Source of the DNA: Arachnopeziza araneosa
Lineage: Eukaryota > Ascomycota > Leotiomycetes > Helotiales > Arachnopezizaceae
Length of the DNA stretch: 64,000 nt
Assembly (NCBI GenBank): GCA_003988855.1
Contig: QYAI01000125.1
Span: forward strand, 25,867-89,866
Direction: 5' to 3'
The translations under genes were made by a program, and so were the position numbers. The notes under the pieces were generated by a model that saw nothing but the letters and a program-made list of their open reading frames with translations, was not told where the DNA came from and searched no databases. Below are positions 43,343 to 54,965 of the stretch, in pieces (the stretch's first letter is position 1; each line of letters starts with the position of its first letter).

Positions 43343-45916
43343 TTATTCCAGATCTTTGTCACGAAGGGGCTTTGACGGTTTATAAATCCTTCCGCCTTTG
43401 GTTCCCCTCTCATTTCCATCATACCTCGTATGCTTTCCACCCCGTTCAAAACCTTCGAAGCCTTTGTCGCCAATAACCATATCAATCTGCTCCTCACTCA
43501 TCTTCTGCGGCCTCATCTTCTTACCACCCTTACCCATTCTGCCCGCACGAATACCCTTGATTTTTGGATTGCGGACTGGCTCTCCACCTACACGACCAAG
43601 TCGTACATTCCTTGGTACTCGGGTTTTGGCGCCGAGTGCCCATAGATCTCCCCATTTGGACTTGCGTGCATCACGATAAGCTGTTCTGCTGAAACTTTTG
43701 GGGACGGTCCACCGTTCAAGTGTACCTTGAGGGGTGCAGACATCCATTGTAACGTGACCTTTTCGCTTCAGTGGCGAGAGAACAATACGAGGGAGTGATT
43801 GTGGATTGAACTTTATATCAGACTTTTCCATGCCTTCTTCCATTTCCGGTTCAGGTAAGTCGTGGTCTTCGTAGCCCTCAAAAGCCTGGTCAGCACCTTC
43901 TTTGCCCTGCGAGATCCCATGACCAATTTTCCTCGAGTCAATACCACGACGGACAGCCAAATAACTGAATTTGACATCTTCATGATTTCGAATCTTAGAC
44001 CCCAGGGCCTTCTGCAGGAAGGGAGGTCGAATAAACCGCTGCGGAAAATAGCAATAATCTTTTCTCCCCCAACTTAAGCCAGGAATTGGAACCATTGGGC
44101 AGTCAGTATGATTTGTGCATGGTGCAATGATCATTCCTTCCTCTTTCTCTGCTTCTAGTTCCCTATTGGATTTGGGAATATCAGTTTCTTTAATAGCCGT
44201 CTCCTCGCCAGGAGATGCTATGTGAGAGTCGAGGAGAAGAGATCGAGCACCAGCAATGGCCTCAAACCCACGGGGCAGCCCTTTTTCAATCAAAACAAGG
44301 ACACCCCCTTTGGGATTAAGAAGGGACCACATATTCTTAACCAGCATCTTGCGTCTGAAGTCTTCTTTCATCGGAAATAGCAAGTGCGGTGCGATAATGA
44401 TATCGTATGTTTTTCGCTCTTCTGACGGCCCCTTTGCACCACCATCAAGATTCCGTAGCGATCTTGGATGAACATAATCAGGAAGTCGTGGAAGGAAAGT
44501 TGTGTCATCAAGGAACCGTGAAACTCTCCGTCGGAGTGCATGAGAACCTGTGAGCACTGTACTTTGCCCAGAGGGAGGATGTTCGCCTTTAATAAGCCCT
44601 TCAGCTCTTAGTACATCCCACTCCGCTTGCACTACCTCCCGCCATGCTATAAGACCAGCTCCACCAGCACAATCCAATATTCTCGGCCCTTGAATATCTT
44701 TCCTGAATAGCATATCGCGGATCCAATCGGGACCTAGTCGTTTTCGAATCTCGACAACCACACTCATAACAGATGCATAGGTACCTGGCATCACTGCAGC
44801 CATGTATGCATCTGCTTCGATCTCGGACATTCTGTGCTGTACAGCATCTAATCCAATCGGCTTTTGTGGAAGCATTTTCTTGGATCCGGGAGTTGAGGTT
44901 GAGAAGGGGAAACCCTTGCCACCAAATGCTGTTTCTGCAGCTGCCATAATATGCTTTGTGTGCGTTCTATCGAGGAGTTCTGTGATCGGTGCTATCATGG
45001 CACCTTCAGGTAACCAGACTGTACTAGGAGTCGTTCCATATCGACCAGCCATAGTATGTGGATGGGTATGTTTTTCGTCCGAAGTGATATAGTGTTCGTC
45101 CACGTTGCCTTCTTCCGCCTCTTCGTACTCTTCCTCCTCTATGTATTCCTCTTCTTCATCGAGTTCCTCCTCGGCCTCCTCAGTAGGCTCTAACAGAGCA
45201 GTAGCATCCATATCAGCTTGAAGTCTCGCGATAGCATCAATCTCTCTTTGGTTTTTGCCTAGTACTCTAAGCCCCTGATTTTGTTGCAAAGTCTGGCTCC
45301 CGTCTTCCAGCACGCCGAGTTCTTCACCTCCAACAGATACAATATCGCCCCCTGAACCAAGAACTTGCCCATGTGCGTAGAGAGAATTTTCGGCTTCTTC
45401 AATAATGGAAAATCCCAGTTCTGGGTCGAATTCTATCTCTTCATATTCGCCATCTGAGTTCTCTCTCAAAACCACATTCCTTGCCTTGCCATCCGGGATA
45501 TCATCTTCCTCGCCTGGAACAAATTCCAAGTCCTCCGGTCTTGTTTCTCGCAGCGGAGGGCCATAAAGTCGTTCGTACAGTAGATATTCTTCTGCAGTAA
45601 GGTAATCCTTTGGAAGAGTTTCCCCGAATGTTTGTCGTGCCTGCCTCACTACAGACTCGATCTCTACCCTTGTAGGACCAGCACCTTCTAGCGGACTTGG
45701 AATTGGCTCTTGCACTCGTATTCTTGTCGAGGAGAACTTTCTGCTTGAGTAAGCGCATCCGGAAGGTATATTTCGGAGAGGAAGCCGAGTTGTGCTGCTG
45801 TATCTTATTCGGGAGACATTGGTCGACACTGGCGACGCGAATCCATTCTCAAAAAGAGATATAAGATGTGAACGACATGTTTGACACGCTCTGGGGACTC
45901 TTCGAGCCGTCAACAT
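43343..45916 (-). CDS. RSM22: Mitochondrial Rsm22 / METTL17-type ribosome-assembly protein, 857 aa
   Basis: Mitoribosome small-subunit assembly factor of the methyltransferase fold. The start is taken at ATG 45916 (MLTARRVPRACQTCRSHLIS), giving a basic presequence; an in-frame upstream ATG is available at 46006. The middle (residues about 270-660) holds the Rsm22 domain: MAAVMPGTYASVMSVVVEIR, RILDCAGGAGLIAWREV (SAM-binding-like loop), then HLLFPM and GGVLVLIEKGLPRGFEAI. The Cys cluster IIAPCTNHTDCPM...GRKDYCYFPQRF corresponds to the region that binds an iron-sulfur cluster in METTL17-type proteins. Acidic stretches (EEAEEELDEEEEYIEEEE) lie near residue 250. The C-terminal 200 residues are basic (RKSKWGDLW, GRMGKGGKKMRPQKM), suiting rRNA contact. 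Single exon, no defects. Confidence 0.88.
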   Translation of the reverse strand: MLTARRVPRACQTCRSHLISLFENGFASPVSTNVSRIRYSSTTRLPLRNIPSGCAYSSRKFSSTRIRVQEPIPSPLEGAGPTRVEIESVVRQARQTFGETLPKDYLTAEEYLLYERLYGPPLRETRPEDLEFVPGEEDDIPDGKARNVVLRENSDGEYEEIEFDPELGFSIIEEAENSLYAHGQVLGSGGDIVSVGGEELGVLEDGSQTLQQNQGLRVLGKNQREIDAIARLQADMDATALLEPTEEAEEELDEEEEYIEEEEYEEAEEGNVDEHYITSDEKHTHPHTMAGRYGTTPSTVWLPEGAMIAPITELLDRTHTKHIMAAAETAFGGKGFPFSTSTPGSKKMLPQKPIGLDAVQHRMSEIEADAYMAAVMPGTYASVMSVVVEIRKRLGPDWIRDMLFRKDIQGPRILDCAGGAGLIAWREVVQAEWDVLRAEGLIKGEHPPSGQSTVLTGSHALRRRVSRFLDDTTFLPRLPDYVHPRSLRNLDGGAKGPSEERKTYDIIIAPHLLFPMKEDFRRKMLVKNMWSLLNPKGGVLVLIEKGLPRGFEAIAGARSLLLDSHIASPGEETAIKETDIPKSNRELEAEKEEGMIIAPCTNHTDCPMVPIPGLSWGRKDYCYFPQRFIRPPFLQKALGSKIRNHEDVKFSYLAVRRGIDSRKIGHGISQGKEGADQAFEGYEDHDLPEPEMEEGMEKSDIKFNPQSLPRIVLSPLKRKGHVTMDVCTPQGTLERWTVPKSFSRTAYRDARKSKWGDLWALGAKTRVPRNVRLGRVGGEPVRNPKIKGIRAGRMGKGGKKMRPQKMSEEQIDMVIGDKGFEGFERGGKHTRYDGNERGTKGGRIYKPSKPLRDKDLE

Positions 45917-46354
45917 TGTCTTCGTGGATTGAGGGATAGGAGTTAGAATGGACAGTATTTTTCTGTCAGTAGCGTCCGTGCCTGAGGCATTAGTTGTTGC
46001 TCTCAACCGCCAATCAGAACCGAGTTAATGGTCAAAAGTCATCTCTATATTTCGTCTACTCGCTGATTCCTTCGGGTTTCATTTAAGAATAGTAAAACGA
46101 GTATAACATTCATTTGATACAGCTTTCCTCAGTCGCATTTCTTCTTTCAATTTGGCTTCATATGTTTCGTTTGTAACATCGTATGGAGAATATAACAGAT
46201 GGGGCACACTCAATCTTGGTCTCGTGTGTACCCGGATGAGATATTTACTCAAATATTATCAAAATGAGAGTCGAGAATTGAGTTAAATGCTTCATTATTG
46301 ATAATTTCTAAGCAAATATCTACAATCGTTCCACTCAATCCTCTCCAGAGTTCT
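45917..46354. other. Intergenic between Rsm22 and the phosphatase
   Basis: About 440 bp, AT-rich; holds the Rsm22 promoter and the phosphatase 3' flank. No gene seen. Confidence 0.45.
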
Positions 46355-48090
46355 TTAATTCAATTTGCAAGTGCGGTTCTTGTACAGCGTCGCAGTGTCA
46401 AGCACAGAGTTATTGTTGCTAGCAATATATTCCGTTGTCAGATGCGTGCAATTATGGACAGTGAACAAGCTCCAGCCGTAAGTTTCGTAGATATTCTTTC
46501 TGCTCGTCGGCACCAGTGGGAAAGTAGGGACGTCAAGGCCATCGTAATGTCCGGCTGCTCCACTGACGATGTACCATGGTGCAGTAGGACTGGTCTCAAT
46601 CTCCTGTGCAACACCATTTGCGATTGCTGACTCACGCTCGTAAAAATGCTTGTGGCCGTGAAGAACCAAATCAACGCCATACTTGAGAAAAAGCGGCTCG
46701 AAAGCGGCCTGACATTCAGTACATTCAGTTGTGCTCACATACCAGGGCCTGTGACCACCTAACCATCAAATTAGCACTGTTAAAAAGCTTGATTTCAAGA
46801 GAACTCGGTTTTGAGAGCTATTTTGAGATGAGATAAAAAAAAATGATATAGAAACATGCTTTTCCAAGAAATATTCCCCAAACTTTATTAAGTAAGGAAA
46901 ATGATAACTTAGTATGGAAAGAAACCTACCTGCAATAACCCAGGGAGTTTTGGAACGGTCTACAGATGCCAGGTCATTCTGGAGCCAGGCGAGCTGGGCA
47001 CCGGATGGAGCAAATGGTCCAGCATTTTCGGCGCCTTCTCCACCAGGCTCATCAGGAGCATTTGGAAAATCGGTTTCGGTGTTGAATTGAATGAAATGTA
47101 CCATGCCGTAGTTCCACGAGTACCAAAAGTTCTCGACACCACCTGAGTTACCAGATGGCATGCTATCAAAGGTCAGGGAAGCATACCTAGAATAAGGCGA
47201 GGAGAAAATACTTACTTCCAGTGTTTCCTGTAGCCGGTGAAATTCAATTGGCCAGGAAGGCAGATGCCAAGATTGCTACCGTTATCACAATTCGCTTCAT
47301 GGTTTCCTCAAAACTAGAATTAGCTAAATAGCTCAGTAAAGCATGGTCCAGCTTACCCGGGCCGACCATGTAAGATCGATCCTGAGTAATTGGCGATATT
47401 TGAACGTAAAACTCGTTCAGAATCTTATCATACTCTGTGCCGCCGTCGTTCTGGTTAAGTGGAGTCACGTAGCCACTGGTCTCTTCCTTCAGCCAGGCAT
47501 CTGCGTAGGCAATATCTCCAACTATAAAAGCATAAGTTTTGAGCTGTGAAAGGGAGAGGGTACAAACCATGCCAAACGAACTCGAACTCCGACTTCAGTG
47601 AAACGAGAGAATCTATGGTGTTTAACTCGCCTGGTGCCAAGTGAGTTGATCCTCCCTTCCCTACTGTAGTGCCTAAACCATCCGGACCCATGGTACCAAG
47701 ATCACCCACCATGGCGAACTTGAATTCACCACTTTTGCCAGCACTTTTGGCGGTGAAAAAATGATAAGCTGTGGTGCCGCAATATGGCTTGTAGTAGTAA
47801 AGCGTATCTGGAGAAAGGCCTGTGATAATAACATGATTGTTCCAAGTTGATGAAGTCGGATAGGTGACGGATTCGCTAGAAGAGGCAAGGAGGTTAAGAC
47901 CATTAGGACCGTATTCAACTGACGGTGCGACCAATTGCTGATTAGTATTCCAGCTGACAGACATGCCAGTATCTCCATAGTAAGCCAGTCGAATCTGAAA
48001 GGGTATATTTCCAGAGTTGCAGGCAGAGGCAATGACCTTGGTGGCCAATGCCATAGCCACAGCCCCAGTAACCGCATGAGAGAAATGCAT
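46355..48090 (-). CDS. Secreted purple acid phosphatase, 471 aa
   Basis: Dinuclear metallophosphatase that releases phosphate from organic esters outside the cell. Five exons on the minus strand: 48090-47568, 47521-47357, 47306-47216, 47162-46930 and 46758-46355, with introns of 46, 50, 53 and 171 nt. The signal peptide is MHFSHAVTGAVAMALATKVI followed by ASA. An N-terminal fibronectin-like domain (FQIRLAYYGDTGMSVSWNT) precedes the metal motifs: MVGDLG, then GDIAYADAW, GNHEANC, then AGGHRPWY, and HGHKHFYER near the C-terminus. All five family blocks are present, so the enzyme should be active. The GNHE motif is created only by correct splicing of exons 2 and 3. Two CACGTG boxes upstream suggest control by phosphate starvation. 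Confidence 0.92.
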
Positions 48091-48355
48091 GTCGAAAAGG
48101 CGAGGCGATCTAAATCACCAAAGTCCACCGACAGAAGACAGATTGGAAACAATGGTCCCTTTTATGGAATTGAAGGAAGACGAACTTGAGAATCTCACCT
48201 ACCCACGTGTTCGTGTCCCTTCTATGGAAATGAAGGAAGACGAACTTGAGAGTTATTTATCATATACCCACGTGTCGGGTCCCTTCAGAATGCAAGGAAC
48301 TGTCGACATGACACTGCCAAACGCTGATTCGCGTAGCTTCAGAGCCACAAACTAA
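48089..48355 (+). CDS. Divergent 88-codon ORF across the repeated promoter (doubtful)
   Basis: The frame opens at an ATG overlapping the antisense of the phosphatase start and runs through both repeat units, so the peptide contains MELKEDELENLTYPRVRVPS and MEMKEDELESYLSYTHVSGP one after the other. The first unit is 60 bp, so frame is kept; the next is 64 bp and would break it. The ORF could be a by-product of the repeat, or a short upstream transcript. No homology is recognised. Confidence 0.15.
   Translation: MSKRRGDLNHQSPPTEDRLETMVPFMELKEDELENLTYPRVRVPSMEMKEDELESYLSYTHVSGPFRMQGTVDMTLPNADSRSFRATN
48155..48300 (+). promoter_or_regulatory. Tandem repeat with two CACGTG phosphate-type boxes upstream of the phosphatase
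   Basis: Units start at 48155 and 48215 (gtccctt.tatgga...tgaaggaagacgaacttgaga), with the beginning of a third at 48279. Units are about 60 and 64 bp. Each full unit ends with a CCCACGTG box: CACGTG at 48204-48209 and 48269-48274, which are 114 and 179 bp upstream of the phosphatase ATG. CACGTG is the known site of Pho4 in yeast and NUC-1 in Neurospora. A role in phosphate control is inferred from site plus gene. Confidence 0.7.
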
Positions 48356-50364
48356 CTAGGTCTGAAGTTTTACCAGCTTCTGTTTTCGTGCATTGAGGCG
48401 GCATACGAAGGAAGAGAAACGTTCCTTGTCATTTGCTCTTCATTTGATAGGTTCGGAAGATAGTAGGCCACTTTTCACATACCGCGCAGCTTGCAGGAAG
48501 CTGTGTACTTTGCATATCCTGATTAGGGTTAGAGATGAAGCTATGAGGCATAGTAACAAAGCATTTGGGCGGCGAGTCTCTCGATCTTATCCAGAATAGC
48601 GGAACAGGTACGCTAAAGGTACGGGAAAATCGTTGAGTGGCCGGGCATTCCAGAGCAGAAGCTTACCCTCCAATCGCTTGGTGTATATCTAACCTCTTCG
48701 GTATTTGGGAGGATGAAGGCTGTAGGGGTAAAAATATGCAATGCACGTTCCTTAACCAATTGGTCCAACATGGAAACATTTGCAGCGAAAGGTCATGAGA
48801 TCAAGAGAACCTGTGCTTGTGTGGCGTCTTCAACGGGCGCAGAACGTGCCTCGGCCAATACATTCAGCACGAGAATGAGTCACAACGCCACAGATCGAAG
48901 AGAGCATGCGAAGAAACTCTCAAAGCTTCCAGAATCAGGCCGCTCGAACATTGATCGCTTACTTACACTCTGATTGGACATCTTCTTGTAAATATTTGTT
49001 CCTCAATTGAGTGGTTCTTGATTCTACATCGAAAGTCTTTACTTTATAGAGAAAACGGCGTGAATTTCACTTGATGAAGGCACGGAAACAAGTTTCCTGT
49101 AAATATATGAAAACTTATTAATTAAAGTTGAAATGTCTATTCCACTCCTTGCTGCCTTTATTAACGTTTCTTGGGCCCTTTATCTTTAAACTATGAATCA
49201 TGACCGTCCATGATGCGGTGAGACTGTCTCATATCGAGAATTCCAGACCTTGACAACGCTTCCACTCTCATTATCTCTTTCTTGATATTCATTTAGTGCT
49301 ATGCTTAATAAATCCTAGTCCATATTTTCGCTCAGAACAGCCGGCAAAGACGCACTTGTTCCCGTTGCAAGGATGTTCCATAGTTTGGGAATGGTCCAGG
49401 GGGGCAGCTGCTTGTTCATCTCCGTAGAAGGAAAAGTGGACGTACATCTCGTAGAAATCTCAATGCCATGCTAGATGTCATGTGTGCCGCTAGCAGATGG
49501 GATGAATGGTCTGACAGAAAATAATGCACCGAAAACAATATTTCGCGCTCAACAGATGCCCGGTCGCTGTTGTTCGATTAGGTTCAAATTGAGAAGCTTC
49601 AAGAGTTCTAAACAAATCCAAATTACTTCTGATTCATTCCAAATATAAAGTGAAGATGTTTTTAAAGATGCCTCCTTGTGCTTAAAATCCAACAAACTTG
49701 AGGAGCGGTAGGTCGTCGCCAATAAGCAAAACTAAAGTAATTACCTTAAAGTAGCCATACTTTAGATTAATTGAATAGCCCTTTCTAGGCTGATTCTTCG
49801 CATCATTGCAGTTAGTTTCTGGGCGCTAGCACCTGGATATTATAAATATGCTCAACACTATCCAGTCCCACCTATCACAAACATATCTCTCTACCACATT
49901 ATATAATTAATGCAAAGTTTCTATTGAGGCTCACAGGAACGAAAGGTACAACAAACTGGTACAGTGAGGATGGAGTGGTCGAAGTCTAGAAATTAAAAGA
50001 GTTTGTTGTGATGCAAGGCTTGACGCATGCAAGTTCATATGATCATTATCGTAAGGCTAAAGCTAATGGTATGGAAATTCTTGAGAAGAAACTTGACCGA
50101 GATAAAAATTTATATAAATTGTTGGAGGGTACGTCTGAAATATTTCCGACGTGAGACGAAACTTGATTATAAATTCAGCCATGGATCTAAATTGACTCAT
50201 CGTTACTCAGTGTTGATACTGACTGATTTGTCACTTGTATCATCTTTGAAAGCCATACCACAGTTATCACTATCTCCTCAGCACGAGAAGCGCAGGTTTA
50301 TTATCAACGAATTGAAGTTGGACCTGGCATCCTCCAGGGCCAAGCGGCGATTCTTTAATCCGAT
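48356..50364. other. Gene-free stretch, start of the AT-rich decayed region
   Basis: About 2 kb with no supported gene. Frames at 48713-48973 and 50027-50368 (plus) have no domain. The sequence becomes AT-rich here and remains so to the end of the window. Confidence 0.5.
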
Positions 50365-51720
50365 ATGACGGAACAAAATCGAGTTTCCAGTACCGCGATT
50401 TCCCCTGAGTCAGGCATGGATGAAGCGATGGATTCGATTAACCTGGCCGAAATGTCTCCCACTTACGTTGCGGTTAGCGAGCAAAGAAAAACTAGAGAAG
50501 AGGGAATCAACTCCAGTCAAATCGTCGACGAGAATTCCAAGATCTCATTCGGGATGATCACTATAGCATTGATGCCAACTGTATTCTTGACCGCTTTGAT
50601 AGTCTTCAACTTTAGCTGACAATGAGCCTGTACGGCTTACCAGCTGTTTCTGCTATCCCAATAGGTGATATTTGGACATGTTTTCGCGAGCCGAAAAGAG
50701 AACCAACAACTGCTTCACTCTGGACTAAATTGGCTTCCCTTGACCCTGTTTGCACTATCGTTTTGATAGGAGCTGTTACTTGGCTTATCCTTGCGCTTCA
50801 ATGGGGTGGTAACATGCTGCCTTGGCACAACTCCATCGTCTGGGGATGTCTACTCGGTTGCGGCCAGTTGGTGTGCCTCTTTGTGACCCTGCAGGTCCGA
50901 CTCAAAGAAAATTATGTCCAATTCAGATGATTAAATTTAGTAGAATGCTGGATTTCACTGACTTTCTTAAAATCAGGGCCTTGATTCCGATGCGAATCTT
51001 AACGCAACGTACAACTGCTGCCAGCTGTGCTGTGTCTACTTTCCTGATCATGGCAGTGGCTACACTGACTAACTACCTCCCCTTCTACTTCCAAGCTTCC
51101 AAAGGCTTATCTCCTAGAGTTTCAGGAATATAAATTCTTGCATTGGCGTACCGAATCCTTTCTTCTCAATGCTCAGCGGCGCAGCTGTCACTGCAACGGA
51201 GAGCTATGTCCCATGGTTTTTGCAAGCGGCGCAACCTTGTCGGTTGGATCTAACCTACTGACCACTTTGATCCTGAGCAGTCGGCCGGGACAGATAGTCG
51301 GCTATCAACTTATCGCGAGCGCAGGATTCGGCATTGGTGTTTAGATGCCGCTGCTTGAAGAAGAAGACCCCCCTCTAGGTAACTCGTTGTACCCATTCTT
51401 CCAGGCTTTAGGGACTTCTTGTGGAGTGACAATTGGTCAAATAATCTTTCTCAGCACCCTCAGCCGTCGTCTAGCGGTTCGACTACCGACAACCGAAATC
51501 GTGCGTATCCTCAAGCTAAGCGCAGGAGAAATCAACATAGATAATATTCCTTCCGATATAGTTCCATTCGTTGCAGATTGTTACAGCTATGCAGTTCAAA
51601 CAGCTTTCTATCAATCGGTGGCTGCAGCTGGGTTGGTATTGCTATACAGCTGCACGATTGAGCGTAAGACTCTGCAACGTGCTTCAGAGGATCTGCTTGA
51701 TTTAAATCATCATTTACAAT
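50365..51720 (+). pseudogene. Decayed MFS multidrug efflux transporter
   Basis: Fragments in several frames follow the order of a 14-TM drug:H+ antiporter. From 50365 there is an intact cytosolic N-terminus ending in ISFGMITIALMPTVFLTALI, where the first helix breaks into a stop. The text then jumps to the central part: GLPAVSAIPIGDIWTCFREP, LDPVCTIVLIGAVTWLILAL and QWGGNMLPWHNSIVWGCLLG. Next come IPMRILTQRTTAASCAVSTF, LTNYLPFYFQASKGLSPRVSGI, a frameshifted piece, and GNSLYPFFQALGTSCGVTIG up to AFYQSVAAAGLVLLYSCTIE at about 51660. About TM2-TM6 are missing. Such pumps export toxins or drugs in fungi. With stops, frameshifts and a large deletion it cannot make a functional transporter. Confidence 0.82.
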
Positions 51721-52793
51721 TGCGAGTCTTCTTTATTATAAATAAATTTGCTACTACTTGTTATGTCATTGGCTTCATGGTTTCTCTGGAACTCGAAAGT
51801 AGATACTCGCTTAGGGATTTTCAATGGTTGTTGATTGAAGACTCTCGCTGCGCATACTTCTGTTACTTGAATTAGTATGATGCTTATCGAATTAATACGA
51901 GCTGTCTAACTTTAGTTATAAAATCTCCTTACTAATTGAGAGGCTGTGCTCAAGTATACGCCGAAAGATGGCCTAGATGAATAAGGTTGAAGCCTGTACC
52001 GAGTACCTCTGAGGTCACATTATTCCCAGTAAGGAAAATCTTCCCGACTTTATGGAAATGGCAAATCGCAAACTAGATTCAAAATCTCGGCATGTTCTTT
52101 TGCTACGTGCCGCAAAGAGAATCGCCCTTACATCTCTATAATCTTTCTTTTTTGTCTCTAGAAGCAACAATTCGCGCAACCGAACTAACCTATTCTGACG
52201 TGAACTTTGTTTGGATGCGTGAGGGAAAATGTCGGTTCACATGGAATAACTAGTTATTCTGCGGTTTTCGCAGTTTCACCCAGAATACAAGACTTCTCAC
52301 GAATGGAGGCGTCTGTACTGGTTAGGTTGAATTGGCTTGTATTTTGGAAGAAGGATGAGGCAGCTCGCAACCCTTATAGGGTTCCGGCTGCCTGACTATT
52401 CAGGCTCTAAGTGTTGGCACGTGATTGTACCAACAGGAAATAAGCATACTGAAAAAGATTATGTAAGTTTCCATCAATTCGGAGGCCTGGCTAGATATCT
52501 GAGAGGAGATATACAGAGCTCTTTCCTCTGTCTCTTCTCTCTTGGTACCTAGATAGTCGTATAAAAACTTGTCACGTGCTAGGAGTTCTATTTTGTGACC
52601 AGTTATTGCAGCCTAAACGTAGCTTCAGCTGACTAAACGTGTTGGGTCTTGGGGCGGAGGCGCGTTCCTAGATATCCGGAGGACAAATTGAATTATACAA
52701 TCGTAGAGTTAGCATCCGGATAAAGTCGTACTCGGACGCATTTTCTCATGTTTCAACTGGTAGTGAGAGAGAATTGATCTTACATTGAAGAGA
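51721..52793. other. AT-rich, no gene seen
   Basis: About 1.1 kb. Short frames only. gtcacgtg occurs at about 52572 and ggcacgtg near 52420. Confidence 0.45.
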
Positions 52794-53100
52794 TGAACAC
52801 TGACTTTAAACTTTTACTAAAATTCAAGAAAGAGTTTCTCAACGTTAAGAACCCAGCTGCTTCAAGCCTAGATGGAGATATTATGGTGGAGATATTTGCT
52901 ATACCACCGGAATGTTTACGCCCCCAAAATCTTTGGCTCAGGTGATAAATGCCTCTTTTGCTCATGTTCGGCTCGGGTCTGCTCACCATGTTATGCAACG
53001 CGGCGCATTTAGGATCTGTCTTACTTGAATTCAATACTTTTTGACTGGGACCCGGAAAGGCCCCTCTCTTAGCTGCAGATCCGGAATTACATCAAAGGTA
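52794..53100 (+). pseudogene. Possible relic of an RNase III-like protein
   Basis: From ATG 52794 the frame gives MNTDFKLLLKFKKEFLNVKN followed by PAASSLDGDIMVEIFAIPPE. This resembles the opening of a fungal RNase III-like domain (a stretch like 'NPALxSLDGDxMxEVF'), but it stops after 48 codons (…LWLR*). In another frame a further piece (GSGLLTMLCNAAHLGSVLLE, then FNTF*) follows. It is too short to be sure and the match is from memory. Confidence 0.25.
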
Positions 53101-53395
53101 TGTAGATGTCAACCTAGGAGGGTACCTTTATCCTCTTATATATTCTACTCAAGACTTCAACTTTCTGAAAAAATCTGCCTCCTCTTATATTTTTTTCTGC
53201 TTTACTACAACCTTTCATTATTTTAGTGTTTAATATCCACGTACATATAACGACTTATATCGTATATTGTAGGTAATTAAAATAAGAGAAAGAAAACCCA
53301 AAATCCAAAACAAGAAAACTTCGTCCCCAGCACTGTCAGAATTTAAGACTCCGTAGCCTGAAGAAGCTTGATGTCCCTCTTTCAGTACAATATCC

Positions 53396-53771
53396 TTACA
53401 AGCCGTTTCTACCACTACTGCCAGGGCGGCTCTGAGTTATACTAGTACCCGTAGACCAGACACTAGCGAGAATATTGCTAAAGTCTTCGCCAGATGCTTC
53501 AGGTTTTGGTGGGTTGAGAGTCGGCTTTTCGTGAACACTGGTACCAGCCTCCCACAGCTCGTCAAAATTTTTGACACACTTACCAAACTCCCTTCTGGTT
53601 AAAACGCCGTTAATCTCAGATGCGATGAATTCTTCCATGAAAATACGACATTCATTGTTTGTGTCATCGTCGCCAAGTCGAAACACAACGCGATCCGGAT
53701 TATTGTCCCTTGCTAAATATGAAATGTATTTCCAAGATGAGGTATTTACAATCGGGGCTTTCTCGGCTCAA
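53396..53771 (-). other. Unidentified open frame, possible exon or relic
   Basis: An open minus-strand frame from about 53771 to 53396 with no ATG before residue 35 or so. It reads WKYISYLARDNNPDRVVFRL, then GDDDTNNECRIFMEEFIASE and KCVKNFDELWEAGTSVHEKP. The mix of charged and aromatic residues looks protein-like, but I recognise no family. It sits in decayed surroundings, so a left-over exon is most likely. Confidence 0.3.
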
Positions 53772-54965
53772 CAGGTCCTAGCCAACGAGTGAGCAGGGTG
53801 AGCCTCGCCTCTATAAGTTTACCTGAGATTACACTCTAGAGTGATAGGTAAGGCAAATCCGAGCTAGGCTAAGCAAGGTGTAGTTTAGTTGTACTTCGCC
53901 GTTTAACACGATTTCATTTGCCGCTACTACTTTATTACTTTAAGTTATAAATAAGCTAAAACAACTGCGCTACTAGTAAAAAATTCTTTTTAGGTTACAC
54001 GACGTACTTTTTCTTGTAATCGCTTTTGTGTCTGAAAGTGCTGCACCTCATAGAATTGATGCCTACGGCAGTATTAACTTTTAGGCCCGAGACAGCAGTC
54101 AGCAGTATGCATGTATTCGCCGCAGCTCTGCAGCATCTAATTATAATACTCTAGTCGACAGCGGCTAGCTTTAGCAGTTAGAAAAGAGGAATATTATCGT
54201 AAATTCTGCCCTTGTAACAGGCCACACGGGCAACTGCCACTTTTTAAAAGGTTTAACAAATTTTTTTTTAAGTTAGTTGTTAAGGTTTACGATCCGAAAG
54301 GGGAACAGACACTTAAATATCGAAAGACGAAACAACATGAATCAAAGCAGTTCTATGCACAACTCGAACCAAAAATAGCCGTAGCCTCCGTTAGCAATAA
54401 CTGTTCATAGCTTCAGTCGGCCCCACGCCCTTGAAATCGCATTCAAAATCCTCACATGCAGTAATAGCCACTTCCAGATGGGACATCGTCACCTGACATC
54501 CCTCTTGAGTAGCTAGAGCGTGAGCCGTGGACACTAGATTTTTAATTTAAAACAATACGATGATCAGTTCACTTCTCGAACATGTGAAGGACGAACCCAC
54601 CTCGCGACCGTTGCGCTCCTTGTCTACTAAAGAGTCAAAGGCTTTGCGACTGCAAATTAGTGTTCCTTGAGGCGTAACTGCCTTTTCCAGAAAGGCTCGC
54701 CAGATATTGATCCGCTGCTCTCGATTTAAGTTGTCATACTTCAGTTTGAAGTAGATCCTGCTAGCGATGGAGTCATCGATCTGAATTACTCGGTTGGTAG
54801 TGAGGAACATCATTCCTTGATAGTATTCCAGGGTCCGCAAGGACACACAGACGAGAGCATTTCTATGGATATCTCTCACTAAGCGCTGCTCGAGAAGTAC
54901 ATCTGCCTCATCTAGGAGGAGGACCGCCTTCTATCGAGTAGCGCGCTTGAAGATACGAGACAGTC

